Assembly (NCBI GenBank): GCA_948567375.1 | Contig: OX419756.1 | Location: forward strand, 55,344,552-55,408,551 | Direction: 5' to 3' | Source of the DNA: Lunularia cruciata | Lineage: Eukaryota > Streptophyta > Marchantiopsida > Lunulariales > Lunulariaceae | Length of the DNA: 64,000 bases | Part shown: one piece after another, positions 33,543-48,100 of the stretch | Layout: the number at the start of each line of letters is the position of its first letter | Position numbering within the stretch: position 1 is the first letter of the stretch | Position numbers and translations under genes: made by a program | The notes under the pieces: generated by a model | Database searches by the model: none | What the model was told of the DNA's origin: nothing | The model's input: the letters and a program-made list of their open reading frames with translations, nothing else

Positions 33543-35765
33543 ACTTGTATGCAACTATAAAAACCTCATGTATTCCATGCACAACCCATACAAATCTTAT
33601 AGACTGTCTGTAAAAAAATTCAGACATTTACAAACCCATAAAAGCTAAATCTGAAACCCCTAACATATTCTTAATACAAGGAAGTTTTTATCTAGTATCA
33701 TTTTCAAGTGGTTTTGACAGCTTTGGAGAATTCTTAAAAATTTACCTTCTGAACTAAAATATATCTCATCAATTGAGATTGTAATTGCTTCTTCTCTTAG
33801 TAATCTTATATATAAATGTATACTCCAAAATGGGATAACTCAAAGGTCAAACCTTCAATTTTGCATTAGTATTGTACTTGGTTTTGGCATGTATATCCTT
33901 AGAGGTCGCCAAATATGGAATCTTTACATACTTCTAACAATGTCCACTTGCTTCTTATTTTTCAGTTTAATTTTCCAGATCCCTAAGCTCTTGTGCTTAA
34001 TCTAAAACATGTGATATCTTGAAGCTATTTCCTAATTCTTGGTAGTATCTTTCTAGTTTCTAATACTATTAACTCTTTATTTCATTAATCATTCTACTAA
34101 ATAGAACAGAACATTATCAGTGAACGTTATTGATTTCTCGAGTCATCGTTTGTTGAAATATGTCTTTTCAATATTACTTTTTCGAGTTGTTCCTTTCGAC
34201 TAAGAATTATCATTGATCATCGTTAGTTTCGATTCCCGTGATTTGAGTTTGAAAATATGTTTTATAGAATGTCAAATTTAAGAATTTTATTGAATTATCT
34301 CAAGTTCTCAATTACATCAGGTATAAATAGATACTTATTCATCTTAGGAAAATCATCAAAGATATTTATGTATGTTAAGAAAAGAATCAAACGTTCATGA
34401 AAGATTTTTACTTTGTTTTTATCAACATGTAAGATGAATCATTATAGTATTAATATATTATAAAAAACTTGCTCTTTAAAATCAGAAGATTTTTTGGATG
34501 AAAAAACATGTGCATTTAAATAAATGTATCATTATTTTGCATGATTGGTTAAAACATATAATATAAATTTTTTCAAAGTATAATTTATCGTTTGTACATG
34601 CTTATCGAATCACAAATAGATTTATAAAGTTATTGATTTGTAACTTTTTTATTTTATATGTCTAGAAAAGGTATATAACATATCACGATAGTATAATATA
34701 CTAATTAATAATAATGATATTATTATTAAAGATTTGTGATGATGTTCCTAAACAAACCCAAACTTACCGACTACGATACTCGAGGTACGCATGTCCCAGG
34801 ACGAAGTCCACCTGATAGAGAAGCTTATACTGGAGATGATTTTTATTTACATTCTCGTCTTTTTAGTAAGAACGTCCTGGTCTCAGCACTCTCTTGCTAG
34901 GGCAACCATAGCTATTAATAGCTAATAAGGGAGGGCTACTAATGTAGCGCTAATAAGGCCAAGCCACAAAAGCCGAAGAAATTGCCATGGACGAGCCACA
35001 TGCAGGGAAACTTGCACTGGACATTCCCCTAATAGAGCAGAAACTTCAGATCCTGCTTGAATAAAACCAAAAATGTGATTAATACATTTTTCGTTTTAAT
35101 ATAACAGTCCATCTTGTATTATGTATTATCTAGAAAATATTCAACCATAGTTATGTTTCGAACCTTGTCCTTAAATAGAAAAAAAATGAAAATAAACACA
35201 TTTCATAATGAATATTACATTTAGAATAATACTATAGTATAACAAAAAACAAGTAAATATATTATGTTTTTGAAGATAAAAATATAGTATTAAAATATTA
35301 AAATCTTTCCATAAAACAACTTAACTATATAATCAAAATAAAAGATAATAATACAAAAACCTTTGGATCAGAAAGCTAGACTCATGTACTGAGTAAATAT
35401 CCCGTTGAACACAGCAATACCCGTCGGACACAGCTTGACCAGAGATGCAAAATAAAATTGATCGGACTTATAGGAAATGCGAATGAGGGTCTGAATCTGC
35501 AACAAGAGATGGTCATTCCGGCAATGTTGACCCCCCGAAAAGTGGTCTCGGTTGCGGTTCCGGAGCATCTCGGCACACAAAACCCTTCGGATTCTGGAGC
35601 CAAATTGGCCAAATTGGTCAAAACCGGACGCAAAAGTCCAGATATCAGAAACAAACTTATGTGTCGAATATTTGAGAATCTCGAAGGATTTCTTTCCCCG
35701 CGAAATCCCCCTTATTGAACTCACGCACGTGAACCGGCAAACGGTGCTCTGTTTGTTCCGAATAG
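33543..35765. other. AT-rich intergenic region, no gene seen
   Basis: From 33,543 to about 35,380 the DNA is strongly AT-rich, with stops in all frames. A less AT-rich island at 34,745-35,060 has no ORF. From 35,400 to 35,765 base composition is closer to the dynein exons, but the overlapping small ORFs resemble nothing known. The segment next to 35,765 probably lies just beyond the dynein transcript end. Confidence 0.6.
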
Positions 35766-35771
35766 TTTATT
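35766..35771 (-). terminator. Candidate polyadenylation signal of the dynein gene
   Basis: AATAAA on the minus strand (plus-strand tttatt) lies 61 bp past the dynein stop codon. It is the nearest canonical hexamer. Its use is inferred from position only. Confidence 0.45.
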
Positions 35772-35831
35772 TCCGTCTGCTAACTCCCGAAGAGTGTGAA
35801 CCAGCCGGACGGATGACAACACGGCTCTTGC

Positions 35832-38800
35832 TTATGTGGCAAGAGCTAAGAGGAGGGCAGTACCACGCTTCACCCAATAGTCGGAATCTTGTGCGCCACA
35901 TTTCACTGAGACGAACAGAATGAAACTGGGCCTCTCTCTTGATCCTGTACGAAGAGGGTATAGATACAATGGACACTGATATAATCCTTTGAGGTTCCTC
36001 TTCTTGTTCACTACAGGCTTGAATAGCATGATCGGCATGGGAACAATCAGCTCCATGTGCTTAGGTTCCTGCAATATTCACAGCGAGTCTTAGGACTTCT
36101 GATCAGGAAATTACTCAATCGAGAGATCAGAAGTGGAGTTTATTAATGGAAACCTTTTGTCATAAACTCAACCTGTTGTCAATTTGTAATTTGCTTCCTA
36201 GACTCTGCAGGTTAAGGTTAAGATTAGTATTCAAGGTTGTTCTGATTGCATTTCTGTCTGGTATGGAATATATGAATGAAGCTCTTCCTTGACCTAATAC
36301 GATGGTCTGTCATCATATGTTTGGAAGCAGAAGTGCGATTGGAACTATGAGATGTGGATGTTACCGTGAGGCAGTCATTGCTTCTGTCCCACCCTGCTCC
36401 TTCTAGATATAAGCCTTTGACGTAAATTCCTTCCCTGGGGTATTCGGTTATTTCCATTTCCTCTTTGTAGATGGTCGTGAAATCCCACACTAGTGTATCG
36501 ATAGGAATCTGGTTCTTACGTGCAGTTGTCTGCAGCACAGCTGTGAGGAAGTCCGCAGGGTATGTGAAACCGGCCAGCCAGTAGCATATGGGGTATGTCC
36601 CCTCAATCCAGAGCTTAAGCTCCACAATCCTCGCAAGGAGATCTCTAGTCCAGGATCCGAGCGGTTTCAAAGTTGGATAAGCTCTGTTTACAAGTGCAAG
36701 GGGAAGAAACTGAATCACAGTCCGGAATGCTGACCTCAGTATTAACTTGTTTCGCTAAGTATTGGACTGAATCTGCTAGAGCAGAGAAATAATTCAAACA
36801 AATATTTGCACTATACAGACTCACTTCAAGATCTGGTTGGTAGCAGAGAGGTGCAGCTTACTTGATCCATTGTGCAGGTACACGGCCGGCTGCAAAGGCA
36901 TCAAAAATTATGGTCAAATCTGCAGACATCACTACCAACCCTTGAATACCTTTCTGCAAGTCTGCACACTGATTTCGAATCTGATTGAGCAGAATATTGT
37001 AACGCTCTATCTCCTGGAATAGCACGGTATGAAGAGCAGAGGGATCCAGAGACTTCGATTTGACGATCTCTGTCAAATTGAATGGCTCAGGGACCTGCAC
37101 AAGACCACAACACAGAGAGACCTCCAACGACATAAGGAGACCTTGAAATGTGTAAGGAATAGCTTGAGATTTAACTTTGCACCATTCAGGAGCCCACAAA
37201 CTTCGCACAAATGGATCTCGTGAATACATGTACCTGTATTAGGAGGTCGTTGGCTGTGCTGTCGACAACCTGCTCCTTACTTGACCCTTTCTTGCCCGTC
37301 TCTGCGCCAGCTTGAAGACCGACGATGGTAGCCAGAATTTCTCTACTGTCTGAGAGCTGGTACGCTATATCAGCGTTCGGATGCTGACCAAATGCTTCAG
37401 GTCTGTCTAATGCTGGTAACGTTTGTATGAACTCCTTATGGCTTCCAAGAGTTCCGTCATCAGGTACAATGTAAGATATTAGCGAACTAAGCTCAAAGTT
37501 TGGAGTTGTGAGGATTTCCTTGCAGTAGAACTGATTTAGGTACGAAGAAAGTACTCTCCGATCAAGCTCGTCAGTAACACGCCCACCATAGTTAGCTTGT
37601 GAAATCAAAAATTTTAGAGCTTCAAACGGTGTCTCCACGTATTCGTCCAAGTAAGACCTGAGGAGATCATCTGACACCTGCGATGGGGATACGGTTTCTG
37701 TTTATCGGACATATCCGTGAAGGTCCACTCCAAAATACTTGATTTTTGTTCCCTAAGTGCAAAAAGAACTAATAGAAACGTCCTCGAGAATTGCCAGAAA
37801 CTACTGACTGACATGCCGTGCAGAGATTAAATGCAGGATCACCTCAAAATCTGTGTCATTGAAATCGTAAGGTATGTTGAGGCCAAGGTTTCCAAATTTG
37901 CGTCTCTCCAAAAGTACGCTATGGAAGTAAGCGAGAGCGAAGAAAAGTTTCTGGTATCTATCCTGTTTCTTGCACTTGTAAAATAATTCTTCGGTTACAG
38001 TATTGTACATCCGAAGTAAGTTGGCTCGAAGACCCTGCAATTACATTTCCACAAATATGTCAGTACTACACTGGAGGCCAGTTACAAACAGGGCTTCACC
38101 AGAATAAAGTCAATCAGCAACCACAGACCTTACGAGTTTACCTACCTTAGGAGGCTCAGCAGTCATTTTGACGCTCCTCTGCAGAATACCTATTGGGAAT
38201 TTATCGGTGGGGACGCTAGATAACCATAAGCGGAATCCTGGGTTGGGTTTGCTTTTCTCGAGTGTGGAGATAATTTTCTCCAGCGCAGGTAGCCAGCTGG
38301 TCATGAGCTGACAATTTGCCAGAAACACCCAACCCCCGGACTTGGACTGCGGCATTGAGGAACCGGACAAACGTTAGATAATGTTAAACATGAACCAAGT
38401 GCCAACGGGTTATTCAGAAATGTATCTTAACAAGCTATAGAGCGATATTCCTAGGCTATGAAAAAGCGATGTGCGTGAAGAGACTATGCGTTGGAATCTG
38501 CATTTGCAAGGCCTTGGATTCTAAAGCTTGAAGAATCCCGTACAGCATCGTTGATCAGTTTGATTGCAACGGGGCCCTGGCCTTGTCCGAGCGCTACAGC
38601 ATGAAAATCATTGTCCATGCCTTTCTGTGTAGCAAATTGCTTTAATCCTGTAGTCGGATCCACTCCTGCATGTTTGGGGAGGTCATTCAGAAATTTAAGA
38701 GCTAGGGAGAATACCCAGCTGCTGCTTTCCTATCTGACTATAATATCGATGGCAAGAGTTTGGAGCTGTACCCGCAGAGAGAATGAACAATAGAGGACTC

Positions 38801-39198
38801 GAAGGAACTGAGTCTCCATAAGAATCTCCCAAATCAAGAGGAGGGGGTTCAACAAACTTTTGTCCCAAAAAGTTGGAGACGTACGTTGTACATGCAAAAA
38901 TAACTCGATCCTGTAAATGCACCCGAGAAAAGGGTGAGTGTCCACATGCATATATTAGCAGCAAACATTTCCGAGAAGTCTCAGCAAACGTTTACTTCTC
39001 CCCGCTGAAATGGTTTATACATTTGAAATGGCGGAATGGAAATTCAGTCATCCTGACCATGCGAAACGAACGCAGGAGCATCATTCGTTGGAGTTCACTG
39101 CACTTTTCTTCCCAGTCCCCGGGAAGCTCCATGTCTTCTGGCTCAGGACTTTTATACCAGTCCATCCATTTCACTTGATCGGTTTTCAAGCTATCGAG
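35832..39198 (-). CDS. Dynein exons: AAA6 and C-terminal domain with stop
   Basis: Exons 39,198-39,058; 38,910-38,772; 38,665-38,544; 38,346-38,146; 38,034-37,813; 37,677-37,234; 37,094-36,862; 36,683-36,365; 36,068-35,832. AAA6 is marked by [70 protein letters not shown] and [23 protein letters not shown]. The C-terminal domain has [75 protein letters not shown] and [13 protein letters not shown]. The protein ends LALAT. Length of this part fits a full-size heavy chain. Confidence 0.93.
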
Positions 39199-42100
39199 CT
39201 GAAACTCAGCGTCAAAGAAAAGGTATGAGATCTTCAAGGCAACTGGACTTCACTACTTTACCAAATCACAGCACAAGACATGATGTAAGTACCAGGTCAA
39301 AGAAGGATTCTCAACATATGCTAATGTCATAGAGAGCTCTCAGATTAGATCGTATAAAGTCAGGAAAAAAAGGAAGGTAATGATTACTTGGAAAATAAGT
39401 CCATCCTTAAAAGAAGAACTCATGCAATAATGAATGTAAGATATTCGCCTTACAAGAGTCTCAAAAGGAGATATTTTGCTGAGCTCGGTTACATTGTCCC
39501 ACATCTCTTCGTTAATCCAATTCGGGGCCATGTTTGGAGGCTGAGTTGCCTTATCCATCACAATACCTCCTTTGAGGAAGAAATTCCACTCTTCAGCGGT
39601 AATTTCTCCGATCCTCAGAAGGATTTTGGCACAAATCTGGAAGTAAGATCTTCACAAGTAAGCAGAGCGTTGGAGAGCCTAAGGTCTTCCTTGAATTCCT
39701 TTACCACAGGAGAGGTACTGTTTTATGAAGGATGATCAAAGTAAAAGCTTCATTATTTACCTGAAGTGATAACAGCAGCTTATGCTTTCCAAAAAGTCCT
39801 CTGGTAGTGTACTTGTAAACCGCATAAGAATGGAACTCATTAAGCCCTTTTATGCGCTCGTTGATGTTCTCAGACCTGACTTTGTGACAGACAATTTAAG
39901 ACAGAGTTCTGCAGATAATACTCCAAATATAGCAGTGTGCATTATAAATTCTAACCCTTGAATCAGAAAGAGCTGGCTTTATGTTTAGAACTTTGAATCC
40001 TGCAGCATCTGTAAAATATAAAATCGCTGTTGAGGTTGGGGTAACGTAGTCAGGTACTTACTTGGCAGATTTTGCTATGGAAATGAGAAAGAGATCAGTA
40101 TATGCCTCCAAAGAGAACTGGTACATAGGATCGATCGATACAAGCTCGATGAGAATAAAGTAGAGAAGAGCAGCACGTTCTGCACAGGGTTTGTAGGCTG
40201 AACTAGCAACTTCTATTTTTCTTGCCGTTATTTCGGCAACCTCCAGTGATTCTTTCACCTGCAAGTTACAGTTGTGGACAGGGACACTCAAGCTCAATTC
40301 AGAATTGATCAGAGGACAGGTGCCCGGAAAGGACATTCGAACAGAAAATCATCGTCAAAGAGGGAAGAGTGAGTAACCTTCTCCCATGTTTCTTTTGAGG
40401 TATCGAGAGTGGCAATCAATTCAATATTGTCCAGCATATTGCCCTCTGCTGTTACAAGCAAACGCAGGATGTCGTCCTCACACTTAACCTGTGTTTTCTT
40501 ACCTGTCGAGACCTGTTTCATAAAACAAGATCCAGGTTTATACTAGTCACCGTTCCAGGATTGCATCACCTTTTTATCATAGATTGGAAAAACAAAAGGT
40601 CAAGTAGTGCAATTGATTTCAAACAATGGTTTCTCCCTGTAACATGTACAGGGGTCGGCATGATTATAGAGCTTTCTTACAATCACTATGAGCTCATTTC
40701 GCTGCTTGTCCAAGTCTGGTCTTTCTTTTTGTACAATCAGCGTCAATAGCTGATTCTCTAAACTGCTCTCCTTCACTGCAAAATTGATAATGGTGGTCTT
40801 CGTAGAAATCTCAGGAGCAAAATGAGGATTTGAAAGTTTTGTGGTGATATACAGTTTGAACTTGAAGTTGTAATCCAACTCTTTATCCCCCAGTCGAATG
40901 AAAAACTGCACATTTAAGTTCCAGTTACAGATTTCGTCAACAAAACACATAGAATAATGCTTTCTCGTAAGCATTTAACCACAGAAAGAACAACTGAGGA
41001 GAAGTCCCAGCTTGATTTTATTCCCATCTGTGATACGTGAAATCCTCATTGAAGTCTTGTATGATTGAGGAAGAGTTGTTTGATATTTCGAGATTGGTAA
41101 TTTTGAATTAACTGAACTGTAGACCTCCCGTTTACAGACTACCACATAACCATGTTTCTTCACTGGAGGCGAATGCCTCGGTCTAAGTTGGGACAATTCT
41201 GATCCTTCTTGTGGCTCTCAACCAGAACACCGGGAAGAAGGATAAATTCGACAGCTCTGTGCTCGATACACGAACATACCGAAGGTAAGCTGATAGAAAT
41301 CACATATATTTCCTCAAGAAGATGAGGTGGATGCAGTGGATTGGTTAACTGCTGTCTGTCCCACTTAAGGTACACTAGAGCGATTTTCAAGGATTTGTCG
41401 TAACTTCTCATGAAAGCGGTGTTTAGTCTATAGCTGGAAACCAGAAAAGTGGAAAAAGTTTATAGACGAAGGTAATGATCAGAAAGGAGTTTCTCACGTT
41501 GGAACCCCGCTGAATGTACGACCTTGCGAGAATCGGTTCAAGGGCAGGATCTATCTCCTCGTATACATCTTGCAACAACACTGGAAGACCTTGCTGTAGC
41601 GCATTTTCCATTACTTTCATCATGTTGTCACTCTGGTCAGAAGAACATGTGACATCAAACTACAGTTCATGAGGCAAGACCCGCAAGGACCATAGAAACT
41701 CATACCTTTTATAACTGAGTCTATAAGCTTATTGTTATTAAAGCAATTACCATTGAAGTAGTGGTAGAAAATTTAAAAACATATATATCACGCTGTGATA
41801 TATATTTGGACAACGAGAGAAGAAGCCGTCCAAGAACGGGGGATACAGAACCCACTAAGTAAGGAACCGAGAAAGTTCATATGAAATGCATATGAAATGC
41901 AAGCATGACCGTACCCAAATAGAATTGAAGTGAATCTAAGCAAGGAAATAGTTAACTAGCAATAAGCGGAAGGGATGGAAAGCAAGAACGGAAATTGATA
42001 CATTTCATTTGATATATACTGCTCAATTAGGTCACTCACTTGCAAATCGACAACTTCAAGGCCATGCGAACCTTCCATGTTCTTTATCCACTTCTTCGCT

Positions 42101-45100
42101 TGTTCCTGGACACGCCGATACGGTCAGAAAGTGTTCTTTGTCCTGTGATGTACTGTGAAGATATATGGGAGAGGAAGCCGTTCGCAGAAAGGGGGATCCA
42201 CCTTCACTTGGGACCGAACCGAGGCAAACCGAAGGCATGCAGATCTAAGCAAGTAAATGTATGCAGGAACCTATGCACACCGAAGACATGCTGAGAAAAT
42301 ATTTGAGAACGAAAAAGCGACATCAAGAAGGTGCAGCTCAACTGCCCAAGATCTTCTTGCTTGAGACCATTTTTTCTGGCCTCTTAAACCTGTAGATTTT
42401 AGCAAGAGTCGATACAGATTCCAACTACAAGGGGTATGGTAGCAAGCAAGGAATAGACTAGAACTGTAAATCTTAATGATCTTGTTAATATGCGCAGAAT
42501 GATATCAAATGCAGGTAAACCTGAGGATCGATCATGAGCGGCCATCTGTTGCTACGCGTCACAAGGACACCGTTTTCGGATGAAAATGAATCTGCTGGCA
42601 AACCTTGAATGTTCCATTCTCTTACGTCCCCAGCATCCGCCAGAAATGAGTTGAATGAGAAACCAGGTGAGGAGGGGATTGCCAGTTTGATTACCTGCGC
42701 CCCCAAAGTCCGTATAGTTCATAAATGCAGCATCATTCCATGATGAGAGAACTCCCACACACGCATAGATTAAAGAGTAATTTGAAACTATGTCTTGTTG
42801 AGAACTTTTGTTTCTGTTCTTTGAAGTAGGTGGTTTGTCAGCCATTCTAACCTCTATTGTATCAGACATGCTAGCACTTAAACTTCTTCTAGTCTCACCA
42901 GAGTAGACACCCCTGATTGCACTCAGCAATACTAAACCTCTCTCATATCTATGGTTCTCAAAGAGAATACACAGAAGTTCACTCGCGCAGTATGACTAAC
43001 ACCCAAAATTGAATTAGCATAGAACACACCCGAGATGATGTTAAGCAGCTCAGAACTCACGGGATGTAAGGTGTTGGGGATAACCCTTGTAGGAGACTAT
43101 AACAAGCCCAGAAAACACACATATAAACATAGAAGCAGAAGCTAGTCAGTGCCCGGCTTAACCCTAAGTGAGGCTTCGCCACTCTTCACCCTAATCACTT
43201 ATCTTCTTAAGCTTATCATCTTATCTCAAGATAAAGTGGGATGTACCTAGACAAAAACGACAAATACAGGGATTGTGCTAAACTAGAGATTAACTGAAAC
43301 TACCACTGTCACTTAATGAGAGTTTAGAACAACTCCCATATCTACTACACATTTTATGTGTTTATCTTTAGGTAGTGCTTTTGTAAACACATCTGCTGTC
43401 ATCTCCTGTGTAGGACAGTAAACTAACTTCACAACATTCTTCTTTTCTTTCTCCTCTACAAATCTTCTTCTAATCTCAATGAGCTTAGTCCTTGGGTGAT
43501 GTACAGGAATTTTGCTAAGTGCTACACTTCCTGTATTGTCATAGTACAATGTAATAGGAGTTTCCTGCTCAAAACCCAGCTCCTTAAGAAGTCTCCTGTT
43601 CCAGATGACTTTTTGAGTAGCATTCGAGGCAGCCATAAATTCTGCCTCAGTAGTAGACAATGCAACAGATGTTTGCTGTTTGCTACACCAGCTGATCGTT
43701 CCACCACTGAGCATGATCACATATCCACTAGTTGATCTGCTGTTATCTATGTCATCTCCCCAACTAGCATCTGTATATGCTTCAAGAGTAGGAGCAAGTA
43801 TGTTTCCCTTGCTTTCTGTACTCCAAGAAGGCATCTGGAGTACCCTTTTAAGTACCTGAATACACTCTTTATACCTTTCCAATGTGCTTGTGCAGGATTG
43901 CTACTGGCAAGTGCTCTCACTGCACAGCATATATCTGGTCTTGTACAGACCATGATAAATATTAGAGAACCAAGAGCGCTCTAGTACATCATTTTGTCAC
44001 AGTCTTTCACCTCCCCATCTATGTTTCTGCTGTGCTTCCACCCTAGATCAGGAGGTGTAGAGACAGGATTCGCCTCTGTCATCTAATACTTAGCTAGTAT
44101 GGATCTCACATACTGTGGTTGACTGATCTGAATCCATCCTGCTTCTCTGTGTCTGTTCACTTTGATTCCCAAAACGAGTTTTACAAGACCAAGGATAGTT
44201 ATCTCAAAAACAGGGCACAAAATATCTATCACTCAAATTCATAGATGCACTGTTCCCTAACAGAATAGATCATCTACAGATACAGCTATGTATATTCAGA
44301 CATGAGAGCAGAAGCAGTTCGAAGAACAGGGGATCCAGAACTCATTATGGTGTGCATATGAAATGTAAACATGATCTGTGCAAATCGAGATGAGAAATGA
44401 AACCATAAAGAAGGTAAAGAATCTAACATATTAAATGCAAGGTTAAGGACAAACAAAATATCACTATATCCTGATCAAGCAGTAGAGAACAGATATACAT
44501 CATGCAATTGATCAGCGCTAAGTAAAGCATGCAGTGAAATAGACAAGCTGTAATTGAAGACCCACGATTCAAAACTAAACCAATCAAGAGAACTGAAATT
44601 GGCAGACTGGACAGAAAACACGTATAGAAACCATGAAGCAAAACAACAAATGTGAGTTGGAGCAAAGGGGAAGGGAGTGGATGGTCTCTAGGCTGAGAAT
44701 GAGCGAAGCGTCAAAGGACTGGATAGAGTATATCACAGCAAGCGCCATGGAAACTTGAGTCCTGAGACACTAAACAAACTGAGGGAAACAGAAGGAAGCA
44801 GAAGGCGGCCATAGTAAACCTCCACTAAAACACATGTGACTTCATCAGTGCCGAAGTAACTGAGCTAGTGTCAGTACCCTGTTACTCAGTTTCTGCTCGA
44901 AAACTCATGAGTGCCAAGGCAAGCTCGGTTGCTTCCAATAGTGCTGCTCAAGGTAAAGGAAAAGCTGTAAGGTTTGAAGCTTAAAATCCGAACAAAGAGC
45001 AGCAACAACAATAAGCAGAATGACTGTGCAATGCAAATAAATCAGCATTCGAAAGAAGAATATGAAATTGTGATCAGGAGAAGGTAAGGGACTCGAGACA

Positions 45101-48100
45101 TACCTGGTTAAAGCCTGAAAGGAAACAAAACTAGCAAAACTACTCGATGATGCAAACAAATGAAGAAGGTGGTAAATTAACTGAGCAAAATCACCAAAGA
45201 AACAGTAAGGAGTTGAGTCAAAAGGCACAGGAAGGAGCAAGTCGTTGGACACCCAAAGAAAACAGTAGGGAGCGAGTCCAAAGATACAAGGAAAGAGCAG
45301 GTCATTTGCTACAGAAACGGGGGCAAAATTTCAGCGTAAAGCAGAGCGAGCAGTAACCAAAGGTGGAACGAAAATAATAATCCAAAGAGGGGAATATATA
45401 CATATACAGCTATGTATACATCATCTCTAGTATACACACTCATGTCAGAATCTGCTCGTTTGAAATCCTGCTCTCTCAAGTATGAGTCTAGTTTCTCATA
45501 CCAGACTCTAGGAGCTTGCTTAAGACCATATAAGGCCTTCTTAAGCAAGCATACTTTTTCTTTGCCTTCAGTATATCCATCTGGAACATCCATGTAGATA
45601 ATCTCTCTCAAATCTCCATTGAGAAAGGCTGTTTTCACATCTAACTGCTCCACTTCCCAATCTCTCTCTGCTGCAAGTGCTAGAAGCATGCGAATAGATC
45701 CATACCTGGCAACTGGCGCAAAAGTTTCTGAATAATCTATTGATGCTTTCTCATTGAAGCCCTTTGCAACAAGTCTTGCTTTGTACACTGAAAAGCAATT
45801 CTCAGCCCCCCCCCCTTTTTACCCCGAAAACCCATTTGCAGCCAATTGCTTTCCTACCTGGTGGTAAATCAGCTAGCACCCATGTACCATTAGTCTGAAG
45901 AGACTTCTTCTCTTCTGCTATGGCCCACTCCCACTGACTCGAATCTGGTCTGAGCATAGCTTGCTGTAAAGTGCCTGGATCACAATCTTCATGACAGATG
46001 TAAGATTCATCTAACATCTCTTCTGATAGAAAACCAAGTCTGTCAATAGGTTTTCTATCTCTGTGATCTTCTTGGCTCTGTGCCCATAAGATTCATGCCG
46101 TCTCTTGACATCTCTGGAGTCTCACTCAGAGATTCTGCATCTGCAGTCTGCTTGTGGGAGTCATCTTCTGTAGTATCAGAATCAGAAACCTCTGTCTGCC
46201 TAGGCCTTCTTTTCTTCACCTTCAGACTCTCGTTTGGTGAACCATCAGCTTCAGGTAGAGATTGCTCTTCTGATGATTGATCTGAAAAACTGACTCTGCA
46301 GCTTGGGAAGATAGATTGATCAGGCTGATCAAACTGATCAGCTTGCTTCTGCAACTCATCATTGTTCTCACTCCAAGTCCTCAATTCATCAAAGAGTACA
46401 TCTCTACTTCTGATGATCTGTCCGGACTTAGGATTGTACAGAAGGTATCCTTTCAGTCCCTCTTCATATCCTACAAAAAGCATTCTCTCAGCCTTCTTTG
46501 GGAACTTCCTCCTCGGCAGGACATCCAAAGACTTTCAAAGCTGAAAGATTAGGTGTCTTACCACTCCATCATTCTTCAGGAGTTCTTCCTTGCAATGCTG
46601 TGGTACCATTGATATTTCTAAGAAAATTTGCAGTGCTAATTGCAGCACCCCAAAAATTTCTCTCCAGCTTGGCATGTTGGAGCATTGCCAATGCTTTGTC
46701 CACCAGTGTCCTATTCAACCTTTCTGCAACTCCATTCTGTGCCGGACTGTCTCTGGCAGTACAGTCAAGGAGGATTCCTTTTTTTGACAGAAAAGGGAGG
46801 AATTCCTCATTCCTGTACTCTCTGCCTCCATCTGTTCTCAATCGCTTGACTTTCTTCCCAGTCTGCAACTCAGCCATGGCTACAAACTTCTGGAATTTTT
46901 GCAGCACTTCATCCTTGCTTTTCATGAGATAGGTAAAGCTCTTTCTACTGTAATCATCCACAAATGAAATATAGTAGGCTGCTCCACTCAAAGACTTCTC
47001 AATCATGTATCCCCATACATCAGAATGTACGACATCTAGAAGACCAGAAGCTCTAGATGACGATTTCTTGGGGATAGGAGCTTTATGTGCCTTACCTTCT
47101 GCACACCCAATGCAGAATTCGAGTTTTCCTTTGGGATCTAGTTTCAACCCATCCACTACCTTCTCTAAAGCATATTAGTTTTGCTCTGACAGGTGCCCTA
47201 GCCTCAAATGCCAGAGATGGATATCTTTTCTGTTTTCTGCTACCAACACAGAATCAAGACAATCAGCTTCCATCAACTTGAACAGTTTCCCTTTGGCAGT
47301 ACCATACCCAAGGACCAACTCTCCTTTCTTCAAAGTACATTGATTTCTGCTGCTTTCAAACAGAACATCCACTCCATGCTCCATGAGGCTATGTACTGAT
47401 ATCAAGTTCTTGGTGTAAGGCACACACAGTACATTTTCCAAATAGCCTTTTCCAGAACATCCCATGAAGGCAATAGGAACTTTGCCAATTCCTAACACTG
47501 GATTCAGAATCCCAGGTCCACAACGGACACTCTTGGGAGTCTTCAGAGGTTGAACAGTTGAGAACAGCTCCTTCTGATAACAGATATGAGAGGTGGCTCC
47601 TTAGTCCAAGAACCATCCAGAACCGTTTGAGGACAACTGTGATTCTGCCAACATTCCACAATCCAGCTCTTCTGCTGAGTACCCCTCCTCATCGCTGACT
47701 ATTTCATGAACAGTACTCGCACATGAACAGTACTTAATTTGTCTGATTCTAACAAAGAAGTCCCTAAACTAGAGATTACCTAATTTAACATAGCCTAATC
47801 ATGTATCTAGTCACTAAACTAGAGATTATCAAAACTAACAAACTATACCTGAGAGTTCTCTCACCATTTGTTCTTATGTAATCTCTGTCTAAAGAATTTC
47901 ATATGTGAATCATTTCCTCATTTCCTCACAGTGCTTCGTCTCCTGAGAGTGCACTTTCTATCAATAGTCCACTACTTCCTCTAAGTCCACTAGACAGTGC
48001 TGATGCAATGCTAACCACAAATGTATATTATGTAAATCTAACAATGCTCCGGTACCATTGATATTTCTGAAAAAATTCACAGTGCTAATAGCAGCATCCC

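Noticed and set aside
35368-35724. 118-codon minus-strand ORF downstream of the dynein stop
   Set aside because: Overlapping ORFs exist in three frames, none resembles a protein I know, and it lies past the probable polyadenylation signal. More likely chance.
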